Shown here in pieces: positions 1-8,619 of a stretch of DNA of 15,600 nucleotides (positions are counted from its first letter, which is position 1; the number at the start of each line of letters is the position of its first letter). The stretch is from Methylomonas sp. (GTDB lineage Bacteria > Pseudomonadota > Gammaproteobacteria > Methylococcales > Methylomonadaceae): the NCBI RefSeq assembly GCF_023228165.1, contig NZ_JALOBS010000057.1, positions 1-15,600 on the forward strand, written 5' to 3'. Both the position numbers and the translations under genes were made by a program. The notes below the pieces were generated by a model that saw only the letters and a list, made by a program, of their open reading frames with translations, ran no database searches and had not been told where the DNA came from.

Positions 1-315
1 GCTCTTTTCTTTGTGACAGCCCTTGCCGAGATCATCGGTTGTTTTCTGCCTTATCTGTGGCTCCGCAAGGGAGGCTCTCCGTGGCTACTATTGCCGGCTA
101 TGATCAGCCTTTCGCTGTTCGTGTGGCTACTCACGCTACACCCGGCCGCCAGTGGCCGGATTTACGCAGCCTATGGCGGTGTTTACGTGGCTACCGCTCT
201 CGTTTGGCTCAGAGTGGTGGATGGCGTCAAATTATCTGTGTTGGATTGGGCAGGCGCAGGAATCGCCTTGTTCGGAATGTTGATCATTGTGATGGGCTGG
301 CACGGCGAAGCTTAG
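1..315 (+). CDS. ynfA: YnfA/UPF0060-type small membrane protein, 5' end cut by window
   Basis: The frame is open from base 1 (ALFFVTALAEIIGCFLPYLW...) to a TAG at 313-315. About 104 residues are visible; the family is usually 105-110, so only a few N-terminal residues are missing. The internal GTG at 13 is therefore unlikely to be the start. Family signatures are EIIGCFLPYLWL, WLLTLHPAASGRIYAAYGGVYV and WLRVVDGVKLSVLDWAGAGIALFGMLIIV when read as successive blocks. Four hydrophobic segments fill the protein, and it should lie in the inner membrane. YnfA proteins resemble small multidrug transporters; their physiological substrate is poorly defined. The gene ends 54 bases before czcA on the same strand with no obvious terminator between, so it may belong to the same transcript. 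Confidence 0.9.
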   Translation, partial: ALFFVTALAEIIGCFLPYLWLRKGGSPWLLLPAMISLSLFVWLLTLHPAASGRIYAAYGGVYVATALVWLRVVDGVKLSVLDWAGAGIALFGMLIIVMGWHGEA

Positions 316-355
316 TGCGCGGTTTATTCGGTTTTGGTAGGAAAACCCGCAATAC

Positions 356-361
356 AGGAGG
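356..361 (+). promoter_or_regulatory. Ribosome binding site that fixes the czcA start
   Basis: AGGAGG lies 8 bases before the ATG at 370. The same frame is open back to a TTG at 334, but that start has no Shine-Dalgarno site and would add 12 residues unlike the family's N-terminus. The ATG at 370 gives the expected beginning MFERLIRLAI. Confidence 0.85.
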
Positions 362-369
362 CCTGCATC

Positions 370-3300
370 ATGTTTGAACGGCTGATTCGTTTAGCGATAG
401 AACAACGCTGGCTGGTGATGCTGGCCGTACTGGGTATGGCGGGCCTCGGTATTTTTAATTACTCGATTCTGCCCATCGACGCCGTGCCGGACATCACCAA
501 TGTTCAGGTACAAATCAATACCACGGCTCCCGGCTATTCGCCGTTGGAGACCGAACAACGCATTACTTACCCCATTGAAACCGTCATGGCCGGCTTGCCC
601 CATCTGGAGCAAACCCGTTCATTGTCTCGCTACGGTTTATCGCAAGTCACCGTGATTTTCCAGGATGGCACCGATGTCTATTTCGCCCGGCAACTGGTGA
701 ATCAACGTATTCAGGAAGCCAAGGATAAATTGCCTGCCGGTATCACGCCGGCGATGGGTCCCATATCCACCGGTCTTGGGGAAATCTATTTATGGATAGT
801 CGAAGCCAAAGAAGGTGCCAAAAAGCCGGACGGTTCACCTTACACCGCGACCGATCTGCGTGAAATCCAGGACTGGATTATCAAACCGCAGCTGCGCAAC
901 GTGCCGGGTGTCACCGAAATCAATTCCATTGGCGGCTACGCCAAACAATATCAGGTGGCACCGATTCCTGAAAAACTCGCGTCCTACGGCCTGACCTTGC
1001 AAGACATCGTCACCGCGCTGGATCGCAATAACAATAATGTCGGTGCCGGTTACATCGAAAAGCGTGGCGAACAATATCTCATTCGTGCGCCGGGCCAAGT
1101 GCATTCGATGGAAGATATGCGCAACATCATTCTGGGCAATGTCCAGGGCGTGCCCATTCGAATTCGCGATGTCGGCGAGGTCGAAATCGGCCGAGAACTA
1201 CGCACCGGCGCTGCGACCGAAAATGGCCGAGAGATGGTATTGGGCACGGTCTTTATGCTGATCGGTCAGAATAGCCGTGCCGTCTCGCAAGCGGTCGACA
1301 AAAAGATGGCGGACATCAACCGCACGTTGCCCGAAGGCGTGCAGGCCGTGACGGTCTATGACCGGACGGTATTGGTCGATAAAGCCATCAATACGGTCAA
1401 GAAGAACTTAACCGAAGGGGCGATTCTGGTCATTGTGATTCTGTTTCTGTTCCTCGGCAATATTCGTGCGGCCATCATTACCGCAATGGTCATACCGTTA
1501 TCGATGCTATTTACGTTTACCGGCATGGTGACGTACCAGGTTAGTGCTAACTTGATGAGTCTGGGTGCTCTTGACTTTGGTGTGATCATCGACGGCGCGG
1601 TGGTGATCGTCGAAAACTGTGTGCGAAGGCTGGCCCACGCGCAGGAACAGCAGGGACGTTCGCTAACGCGTCATGAACGTTTTCATGAAGTGTTTACAGC
1701 GTCGAAAGAAGCACGGCGTGCTCTGTTATTTGGCCAGTTGATCATCATGGTCGTGTATTTGCCCATCTTCGCGCTGACGGGGGTGGAAGGCAAAATGTTT
1801 CATCCGATGGCGTTTACGGTCGTGATTGCCTTGGTCGGTGCCATGATTCTTTCCGTGACCTTCATTCCGGCAGCAGTGGCAATCTTTATCGGCGATAAAG
1901 TCGCCGAAAAGGAAAATGTGGTGATGCAGAGCGCCAAGCGTGTTTATGCGCCGGTACTGGATAGCGTCATGAGCAACAAGCCGGTCATACTCACGCTTGC
2001 GGTGGTGGCGGTGATTCTGTCGGGCCTGTTGGCGACGCGGATGGGCAGTGAGTTTGTGCCGAGCTTGAATGAAGGCGATTTCGCCATTCAGGCGATGCGC
2101 ATTCCCGGCACCAGTTTGTCGCAATCGGTCACCATGCAGCAGCAGATTGAACAGGCGCTGAAGCAGCAGTTTCCCGAAATCGAGCGGATATTTGCACGAA
2201 CCGGCACCGCCGAGATCGCATCCGACCCGATGCCGCCCAATATCTCGGACGGGTACATCATGCTCCAGCCGCGCGAGCTATGGCCTGATCCCGATAAATC
2301 ACGCGACGACCTGCTGGCGGCGATACAAGCGGCAGCCAACAAACTACCCGGCAACCTCTACGAGTTTTCCCAGCCTATCCAGTTGCGCTTCAATGAACTG
2401 ATTTCCGGGGTGCGTAGCGATGTGGCCGTCAAAGTGTTCGGCGATGATATGGACGTCTTGAACGACACAGCGACTGAGATCTCGGCGGTCATGGAAGCGA
2501 TTCCCGGTGCATCCGAAGTTAAAGTCGAGCAAACTACCGGCTTGCCGATGCTGACTCTGAATATCGACCGGGACAAAACCTCACGCTACGGCTTAAACAT
2601 GGGCGATGTGCAGGACGCGGTGGCGACCGCGATTGGCGGCACCGAAGCCGGCACCTTGTTTGAGGGCGACCGGCGTTTCGATATTATCGTGCGTATGCCG
2701 GAGAACCTGCGCAGCAATCTGGATGCCATCAACCGCTTGCCTATCTCATTGCCGCGTGGGCAAAACCGAGACGGACGAACCAGCTATATCCCACTGGCTG
2801 AGGTAGCCAGTCTGGAAATGGCCCCCGGCCCGAACCAAATCAGCCGCGAGAACGGTAAGCGCCGAATCGTCATCAGTGCCAACGTGCGAGGCCGAGACAT
2901 CGGCTCCTTTGTCACAGAGGCCGAACAAAAGCTGCAACAGAAAGTCAAAATTCCGACCGGTTATTGGACAAGTTGGGGCGGACAGTTCGAACAGTTGCAA
3001 TCGGCGGCCCATCGCTTACAGATTGTGGTGCCTTTGGCGTTAATCCTGGTTTTTACGCTACTGTTCATGATGTTTGGCAACGCCAAGGACGGTTTGCTGG
3101 TGTTTAGCGGTATCCCCTTTGCGTTGACCGGTGGCTTGGTCGCACTTTGGTTGCGCGATATTCCGATGTCGATTTCAGCGGCGGTGGGTTTCATCGCCTT
3201 GTCGGGTGTAGCGGTACTGAACGGTCTGGTGATGATTGCCTTTATCCGCAGCCTCCGTGACGAAGGCATGTCGCTGGATAAGGCAATTGTAGAGGGTGCT

Positions 3301-3528
3301 TTGACGCGACTGCGACCGGTACTGATGACCGCATTGGTGGCCTCATTCGGTTTCGTACCGATGGCCATTGCCACCGGTACCGGCGCAGAAGTACAGCGCC
3401 CGCTGGCCACCGTGGTGATCGGCGGTATTCTGTCGTCAACGATGCTGACCTTATTGGTGTTGCCGATTTTATACTGGTTTGCGCATCGTAAGGACGAACA
3501 GGGAAATACGGGTTCTAATAGTTCTTAA
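370..3528 (+). CDS. czcA: CzcA-type heavy-metal RND efflux pump (HME1 class)
   Basis: This is the inner-membrane proton/cation antiporter of a tripartite Czc-like pump, 1052 residues, the normal length for the family. A first membrane helix at about 13-33 is followed by PIDAVPDITNVQV. The fourth helix carries the HME1 signature LDFGVIIDGAVVIVEN with Asp402, Asp408 and Glu415. These are the same positions as the residues required for proton coupling in Cupriavidus metallidurans CzcA, and they point to Co/Zn/Cd rather than Cu/Ag. Two large periplasmic loops and a second helix bundle (about 870-1040) are intact. No czcB or czcC lies downstream; in this family they usually precede czcA, so they may be just left of the window. 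The C-terminus is short and polar, without a His-rich tail. Substrate is inferred from the signature only. Confidence 0.93.
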   Translation: MFERLIRLAIEQRWLVMLAVLGMAGLGIFNYSILPIDAVPDITNVQVQINTTAPGYSPLETEQRITYPIETVMAGLPHLEQTRSLSRYGLSQVTVIFQDGTDVYFARQLVNQRIQEAKDKLPAGITPAMGPISTGLGEIYLWIVEAKEGAKKPDGSPYTATDLREIQDWIIKPQLRNVPGVTEINSIGGYAKQYQVAPIPEKLASYGLTLQDIVTALDRNNNNVGAGYIEKRGEQYLIRAPGQVHSMEDMRNIILGNVQGVPIRIRDVGEVEIGRELRTGAATENGREMVLGTVFMLIGQNSRAVSQAVDKKMADINRTLPEGVQAVTVYDRTVLVDKAINTVKKNLTEGAILVIVILFLFLGNIRAAIITAMVIPLSMLFTFTGMVTYQVSANLMSLGALDFGVIIDGAVVIVENCVRRLAHAQEQQGRSLTRHERFHEVFTASKEARRALLFGQLIIMVVYLPIFALTGVEGKMFHPMAFTVVIALVGAMILSVTFIPAAVAIFIGDKVAEKENVVMQSAKRVYAPVLDSVMSNKPVILTLAVVAVILSGLLATRMGSEFVPSLNEGDFAIQAMRIPGTSLSQSVTMQQQIEQALKQQFPEIERIFARTGTAEIASDPMPPNISDGYIMLQPRELWPDPDKSRDDLLAAIQAAANKLPGNLYEFSQPIQLRFNELISGVRSDVAVKVFGDDMDVLNDTATEISAVMEAIPGASEVKVEQTTGLPMLTLNIDRDKTSRYGLNMGDVQDAVATAIGGTEAGTLFEGDRRFDIIVRMPENLRSNLDAINRLPISLPRGQNRDGRTSYIPLAEVASLEMAPGPNQISRENGKRRIVISANVRGRDIGSFVTEAEQKLQQKVKIPTGYWTSWGGQFEQLQSAAHRLQIVVPLALILVFTLLFMMFGNAKDGLLVFSGIPFALTGGLVALWLRDIPMSISAAVGFIALSGVAVLNGLVMIAFIRSLRDEGMSLDKAIVEGALTRLRPVLMTALVASFGFVPMAIATGTGAEVQRPLATVVIGGILSSTMLTLLVLPILYWFAHRKDEQGNTGSNSS

Positions 3529-3597
3529 ATCCACTTTCGCGAGGTGGCAATAGGCAGGTACACCCCTAACAAGTTTCATCATGAACGCAGTGCCATA

Positions 3598-3624
3598 CCA
3601 GTGCCTCAGATTACAAGGCACTGG
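3598..3624. terminator. Hairpin between converging genes, possible bidirectional terminator
   Basis: CCAGTGCCT at 3598-3606 and AGGCACTGG at 3616-3624 form a perfect 9-bp stem around a 9-base loop. It sits between the ends of czcA (3528, + strand) and the lipoprotein gene (3651, - strand), where a shared terminator would be expected. Neither side has a run of T, so it is not a textbook intrinsic terminator. Confidence 0.45.
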
Positions 3625-3650
3625 GCTATTGTGTGCTTATGACAACTTTA

Positions 3651-3995
3651 TTATTGCACCATCAGCCTGTGCTTCTTCGCCATTTCCAGATTTTCCTCCA
3701 TCGCCTGGCTATAGATTCGAATCAGATTTTTGCAATGGACGTCGAATCCGGCTGCCTGCTTACCCATCAACCACGGCTCGCGCTCATAATGGATCAGGAT
3801 TTTTTTGTGTTCTTCAGCTTTATTCTGCATTTCCTGAGCTACGGCCTCATAGTGCAGCGCCAACGCCTCGTGATCGGCTTTGGTTTTTGGGTTATGTAGC
3901 GCTTGGTTCATATCCATCGAATGCGGGTCAAATTCGGCACAGGCGGTCAGTAAACCAAAAGCCAACAGTAGGGTAATCAGTAATTTCGTTTTCAT
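3651..3995 (-). CDS. Small helical lipoprotein of unknown function (copy A)
   Basis: A 114-residue protein with a lipoprotein signal: a short basic start, a hydrophobic stretch, and the lipobox LTAC with Cys19. Residue 20 is Ala, not Asp, so sorting to the outer membrane is expected. After a PHSMD motif (about 24-28) the rest is charged and predicted helical, rich in Glu, Lys, His and Met (for example HYEAVAQEMQNKAEEHKK), probably a coiled coil. The start is supported by GGAG 8 bases upstream. It follows cusA by 77 bases on the same strand, where some cus operons carry a periplasmic helper. It is clearly homologous to the lipoprotein at 14407-14730. I do not recognise a named family; a structural or metal-buffering partner of the efflux pumps is inference from context. 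Confidence 0.85.
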   Translation of the reverse strand: MKTKLLITLLLAFGLLTACAEFDPHSMDMNQALHNPKTKADHEALALHYEAVAQEMQNKAEEHKKILIHYEREPWLMGKQAAGFDVHCKNLIRIYSQAMEENLEMAKKHRLMVQ

Positions 3996-4072
3996 GGGTT
4001 TTCTCCAGATTCATGCAATGTTAAAAAATAGGGGTTTTCATAGTGTTAGCGAATGTCTCAGTGTTACCTCCT

Positions 4073-7000
4073 TTATTGGGATTGTTTGTTGATGGAAAAT
4101 TGTTTGCACAAGGCGTAAAGCGCCGGAATCACGATCAAGGTCAGCAGCGTTGACGACACCATGCCCCCGACCATCGGCGCGGCGATGCGGCGCATGACTT
4201 CCGAGCCGGTGCCGGTGCTCCACAGAATGGGCAGCAGGCCGGCCATGATCGCCGCGACGGTCATCATTTTCGGGCGCAAACGTTCCGCCGCGCCGGTCAT
4301 CAACGCTGCGTACAAATCGTCCCGATTAAGCGCGCGCCCCTCCTCCCGGCATTGCCGCTGTTTTTCCCGATAGGCGTGATCGAGATAAATTAGCATCACC
4401 ACGCCGGTTTCGGCGGCAACGCCGGCCAGCGCGATAAAACCGACACCGACGGCTATGCTCATGTTGTAACCGAGCAGCCATACCAGCCAGACGCCGCCGA
4501 CCAGCGCGAACGGCACCGACAGCATCACGATCAGCGTTTCGGTCAGGCGTTTGAAGTTGAGATAAAGCAACACGAAAATGATGCCCAGCGTCAGTGGTAC
4601 GACGAATTGTAGGCGTTGTTTGGCCCGTTCCATGTATTCGAACTGGCCGCTCCAGGTAATGTAATAACCGGCGGGGAATTTAACCGCCTGCCGCACCGCC
4701 CGCTTGGCGTCCCGCACATAGCCGTTGATGTCGCGCCCGCGCATGTCGACATAGATATAAGCAGACAACAAGGCATTCTCGGTGCGAATGGCAGGCACTC
4801 CTTTGTCCAGGCTTAGTCGCGCCAGTTGCCCAAGCGGAACCATGGCGCCGCTGGCGGTAGGCACCAACACATTGGCGGCGATGGCTTGCGGGTTGTCGCG
4901 CAGTTCGCGCGGATAGCGCACGGTGACGGCGAAGCGCTCGCGGCCTTCCAATAGCGTCGTGACGGCTTCGCCGCCGATGGCGGTGGCGATGATGTCCTGC
5001 AAATCGCCAATCGGCAAGCCGTAACGCGCCAACGCTTCGTAATCAGGCGTGATATTCAGATAAAACCCGCCGGTGAGGCGTTCGGCATAGGCGCTGGTGG
5101 TACCAGGGACGGTCTTGACGGCCTGTTCGATCTGTTGCGCCAGGTGTTCCATTTCCGCCAGGTCCTTGCCGAACAGCTTGATGCCGATAGGCGTGCGGAT
5201 GCCGGTAGCCAGCATGTCGATGCGGTTTTTGATCGGCATCGTCCAGGAGTTGCTGACACCAGGGATTTGCAGCGCCTGATCCATCTCGGCGATCAGCTTG
5301 TCGACCGTCATGCCGGGTCGCCAGGCCGATTCGGGTTTCAGGTTAACCAGCGTTTCGGACATTTCCAGCGGTGCCGGGTCGGTGGCGGTTAGCGCCCGCC
5401 CGGCTTTGCCGAACACCGACTCGACTTCGGGAAAGCTTTTGATGATGCGGTCCTGGGTTTGCAGTAATTCGGCGGCTTTGGTCGGGGGCAATCCCGGCAA
5501 GGTCAACGGCATGAACAACAAAGTGCCTTCGTTCAGCGTCGGCATGAACTCGCCGCCCAAACGCGACACCGGATACCAGCTCACCGCCAACATCAGCAGC
5601 GCGAAAGCGAGCGTCAGTTTTTTGCAGCGCATCACCCATTGGATCACCGGACGGTACAGCCCTATTAACACCCGGTTGAGCGGATTGCGGCTTTCGGGCA
5701 GGATGTTGCCGCGCACGAACAGCGACATCAGCACCGGCACCAGTGTCACCGATAGTAGCGCCGCGCCGGCCATTGAGAAGGTCTTGGTATAGGCCAGGGG
5801 GTGGAACAAGCGGCCTTCCTGTGCTTCCAGCGCAAACACCGGTAGGAAAGAAACCGTGATGATCAGCAGACTGAAAAACAGCGGCGGACCAACTTCCCGG
5901 CAGGCGTTCAGCAAGATGTCAAAACGCGGCAGACGCCCGGCATCGCGCTCCAGATGCTTGTGGAGATTTTCGATCATGACGATGGCGGCATCCACCATCG
6001 CGCCGATGGCGATGGCGATACCGCCGAGGCTCATGATGTTGGAGTTCATGCCCAGGGCCTGCATGACGATGAAGGCGAACAGCACACCCACGGGCAGCAT
6101 CACAATCGCCACCAGCGCGCTACGGATATGCAGCAGGAATAAGGCGCACACTACGGCGACCACCGCGCTTTCTTCCAGCAAGGTATGGCGCAAATTTTCG
6201 ATGGCGCGATGGATCAGCTCGGAGCGGTCATAAACCGTCTGCACGCTGACATCGCCGGGCAAGCCTGCAGTGATTTCCTGCAACCGGATTTTGACATTAC
6301 TGATCACTTCCAAGGCGTTCTGACCGTAACGTGCCAAGGCAATACCGGAAACCGCCTCGCCCTCGCCGTTCCATTCGGTGATGCCGCGCCGCTCGTCGGG
6401 CACCTGTTCCACCCGTGCGACATCGCGCACCAACACCGGGATGCCGTTTTCGGTTTTCAACACCAACCGTTCCAAATCGGCCTGGCCACGTAGGTAACCG
6501 CGTCCACGCACCATGTACTCGGTTTCGGCGAGTTCGATCACCCGGCCGCCGACATCGCGGTTACTGTTGCGGATAACATCGCTCAGTGCGCGTAATGGAA
6601 TGCCGTAAGCTTGCAGCTTGCGCGGATCGGCGGTGACTTGGTACTGCTGCACAAAGCCGCCGATGCTGGCGATTTCAGCTACGCCGTGAGTTTTGGTTAA
6701 TTGATAACGCACAAACCAATCTTGCAGGGTACGCAGTTCCGTCAATGACTGGCTTTTCGCCAGCAACGCGTATTGGTAAACCCAGCCGACGCCGGTGGCG
6801 TCCGGCCCCAGTTGCGGCGTGACGCCGCGCGGCAGGCGTCCGGCCAGCGAGGTAAGGTATTCCAATACCCGAGAACGCGCCCAGTAAATATCGGCGCCGT
6901 CCTCGAAGAGGACATAAACAAACGATGCGCCGAAGAATGAAAAACCGCGCACGACTTTCGAGCGCGGCACGCCCAGCATCGCCGTCGTCAGCGGATAAGT

Positions 7001-7195
7001 CACTTGATCCTCGACGACTTGTGGGGCTTGGCCGGGATATTCGGTGTAGACGATGACCTGCGTGTCGGACAGATCAGGCAGCGCATCCAGAGGCATTTTT
7101 ACCAGCGCATAAATGCCGCCGATGACGATAGCGACTGTAGCCAGCAGCACCAAAAAGACGTTACGCAAGGACCAGGCTATGACAGGATTCAACAT
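4073..7195 (-). CDS. cusA: CusA-type Cu(I)/Ag(I) RND efflux pump (HME4 class)
   Basis: The inner-membrane pump of the CusCBA complex, 1040 residues. The fourth helix reads AIAIGAMVDAAIVMIEN (394-410) with Asp402, the HME4 pattern that separates Cu/Ag pumps from CzcA types. The three substrate methionines of E. coli CusA (573, 623, 672) are present as Met562 (LLFMPL), Met612 (APLEMSE) and Met661 (RIDMLATG), with a constant offset of 11. The C-terminal half keeps GFIALAGVAAETGVVML and RPKMMTVAAIMAGLLPILW. The ATG is 2 bases beyond the cusB stop, so the genes are translationally close. A strong AAAGGAGG overlaps its own stop codon, with no gene start in range. Mono-valent Cu/Ag export is well supported by the residues; any role with mercury is speculation from context. 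Confidence 0.96.
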   Translation of the reverse strand: MLNPVIAWSLRNVFLVLLATVAIVIGGIYALVKMPLDALPDLSDTQVIVYTEYPGQAPQVVEDQVTYPLTTAMLGVPRSKVVRGFSFFGASFVYVLFEDGADIYWARSRVLEYLTSLAGRLPRGVTPQLGPDATGVGWVYQYALLAKSQSLTELRTLQDWFVRYQLTKTHGVAEIASIGGFVQQYQVTADPRKLQAYGIPLRALSDVIRNSNRDVGGRVIELAETEYMVRGRGYLRGQADLERLVLKTENGIPVLVRDVARVEQVPDERRGITEWNGEGEAVSGIALARYGQNALEVISNVKIRLQEITAGLPGDVSVQTVYDRSELIHRAIENLRHTLLEESAVVAVVCALFLLHIRSALVAIVMLPVGVLFAFIVMQALGMNSNIMSLGGIAIAIGAMVDAAIVMIENLHKHLERDAGRLPRFDILLNACREVGPPLFFSLLIITVSFLPVFALEAQEGRLFHPLAYTKTFSMAGAALLSVTLVPVLMSLFVRGNILPESRNPLNRVLIGLYRPVIQWVMRCKKLTLAFALLMLAVSWYPVSRLGGEFMPTLNEGTLLFMPLTLPGLPPTKAAELLQTQDRIIKSFPEVESVFGKAGRALTATDPAPLEMSETLVNLKPESAWRPGMTVDKLIAEMDQALQIPGVSNSWTMPIKNRIDMLATGIRTPIGIKLFGKDLAEMEHLAQQIEQAVKTVPGTTSAYAERLTGGFYLNITPDYEALARYGLPIGDLQDIIATAIGGEAVTTLLEGRERFAVTVRYPRELRDNPQAIAANVLVPTASGAMVPLGQLARLSLDKGVPAIRTENALLSAYIYVDMRGRDINGYVRDAKRAVRQAVKFPAGYYITWSGQFEYMERAKQRLQFVVPLTLGIIFVLLYLNFKRLTETLIVMLSVPFALVGGVWLVWLLGYNMSIAVGVGFIALAGVAAETGVVMLIYLDHAYREKQRQCREEGRALNRDDLYAALMTGAAERLRPKMMTVAAIMAGLLPILWSTGTGSEVMRRIAAPMVGGMVSSTLLTLIVIPALYALCKQFSINKQSQ

Positions 7196-7197
7196 GG

Positions 7198-8619
7198 CTA
7201 ATGGCCTCCGTGTTGTGTTTCTTGCGTTGCCTGGCTGGCGTCGGCGCCCTGCTTGTTGAAACTTTCCAACGCCGATTTGAGATTGCTTTCAGCGTCAATG
7301 AGAAAATTGGCGCGGGTAACGACTTCATCTCCCTCTGCCAACCCTTCCAGCACTTCGTAGTAACCGTCCGTTCGTTGCCCCAGTTTCACGGCACGCGGCT
7401 CGAATCGTCCCTGATCTTTTTGCAACAGCACGACTTGCCGCACACCGCTGTCGATCAAGGCCGAATCGGGAATAGCCAGGCGTTTATCGCCTTCAGCCGA
7501 AGTGGTTAGGGTCACGCTGCCGTATAGTCCCGGTTTCAGCAAACCGTCGGCATTGGGCAATTCCACCCTGACTTTAACGGTGCGGGTTTCCGTCGCCAAT
7601 GTCGGGTAAATGAAGCCGACCTTACCGCTGAACACACGCTCAGGGTAAGCATTGATGCTGATTTGCACCGCTTGGCTAGGCCGCACGCCGCCTATATCCC
7701 GCTCGAACACCTCCGCCAACAGCCAGACCTCGGTTAAATCGGCGATGCGGAACAGCAACTCGCCGGGCATAAAACGCATACCTTCGATTGCGGGTTTTTC
7801 CACGACCACGCCATTGACTGGCGATACCAGTGGCAAGCTATCCAAGGTTTTTTGTTGGGTTTTTAACTGCTGTATCTGCGCCGGCGCAATATCCCAATAA
7901 CGTAAACGCTGTAACGCATTTTCAGTTAGTTGCGCCGCCGTGTCTTGCGCCTGTTTACTGGCCTGTTGCAAAGCCTGTTGACCTTGCAGGGCGACCAGGT
8001 ACTCCTGCTGCACCGTCATCAACGCCGGACTGTAGCTATCCAGCAACGCTTGGCCGCGTTTTACGGCCTGCCCGGTGGCGTTGACATACAGGCGCTGAAT
8101 CCAGCCTTCAAACCGTGGTGTCACGGCATGCACGCGTCGCTCGTCAACCTGAATACTGCCCAGCGCGCGGATACTACGGGTCAGCGTGCGCTTTGCCACG
8201 GTTTCGGTGTTGACGCCCAGTTTCTGGATTTTTTCCGGGCTAATCCGAACCTGCCCGGAGGATTCCGGTTCGCTTTCATAAACGGGCAGGTAGTCCATAC
8301 CCATTTCGTCTTTTTTCGGCACCGGCGAGGTGTCCGGCGCCCCCATCGGATGGCGATAATAGAGGATTTTGCCGGATTGCGGCTTAGCTTCCGGCGGGCT
8401 GCGGTCTACCGGGTAAACCGGCAGATAATCCATGCCCATGTCGTCTTTGGCGGGTGTCGGCGAGGTCACTTGCGGGTTCATCGGATGGCGGTAATACAGC
8501 GGTTTCCGTTCGGCCATCGCAGGAATGGCTGAGGGTTGCATGGATTGCTGTTGTCCCAGCCAGAAGCCAAGACCCAAGCCAAGCAACAACATGACGGTCA
8601 AGCCGGCATACTTAATCAT
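7198..8619 (-). CDS. cusB: CusB-type membrane fusion protein with two heavy-metal-binding domains
   Basis: The periplasmic adaptor that links CusA to the outer-membrane channel, 473 residues. An N-terminal membrane anchor (about 5-22) is followed by two copies of the short heavy-metal-binding domain at 41-69 and 86-114. Both begin with YYRHPM and end with MGMDYLPVY, so they carry His and Met ligands. The adaptor part follows: VRISPEKIQKLGVNTE, a beta-barrel and lipoyl region with a coiled-coil hairpin rich in Gln and Ala (about 200-250), and VNGVVVEKPAIEGMRFMPGE read as one block. The C-terminus ends in a His-bearing tail (QHGGH). The start overlaps the end of cusC by 8 bases. Many CusB homologues have one such domain or none; two give extra metal capture capacity (inference). 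Confidence 0.95.
   Translation of the reverse strand: MIKYAGLTVMLLLGLGLGFWLGQQQSMQPSAIPAMAERKPLYYRHPMNPQVTSPTPAKDDMGMDYLPVYPVDRSPPEAKPQSGKILYYRHPMGAPDTSPVPKKDEMGMDYLPVYESEPESSGQVRISPEKIQKLGVNTETVAKRTLTRSIRALGSIQVDERRVHAVTPRFEGWIQRLYVNATGQAVKRGQALLDSYSPALMTVQQEYLVALQGQQALQQASKQAQDTAAQLTENALQRLRYWDIAPAQIQQLKTQQKTLDSLPLVSPVNGVVVEKPAIEGMRFMPGELLFRIADLTEVWLLAEVFERDIGGVRPSQAVQISINAYPERVFSGKVGFIYPTLATETRTVKVRVELPNADGLLKPGLYGSVTLTTSAEGDKRLAIPDSALIDSGVRQVVLLQKDQGRFEPRAVKLGQRTDGYYEVLEGLAEGDEVVTRANFLIDAESNLKSALESFNKQGADASQATQETQHGGH
8278..8499 (-). repeat. Tandem duplication of the 29-residue metal-binding domain in cusB
   Basis: Codons 41-69 (8413-8499) and 86-114 (8278-8364) encode two domains that match at about 22 of 29 residues, separated by a 16-residue Pro/Asp/Lys-rich linker. 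YRHPM, TSP, KD and MGMDYLPVY are identical in both. The changes are concentrated in the four residues after HPM. Confidence 0.9.

Noticed and set aside
2961..3410. A 149-codon open frame on the - strand
   Set aside because: Antisense shadow of czcA; low-complexity composition and no recognisable domain.
3581..3976. A 131-codon open frame on the + strand after czcA
   Set aside because: It overlaps the lipoprotein gene, which has a lipobox, a Shine-Dalgarno site and a homologue elsewhere in the window.
5298..5792. A 164-codon open frame on the + strand
   Set aside because: Antisense shadow of cusA, which is certain from its motifs on the other strand.
7930..8532. A 200-codon open frame on the + strand
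   Set aside because: It lies wholly opposite cusB, has no family resemblance, and reflects the codon pattern of the antisense strand.
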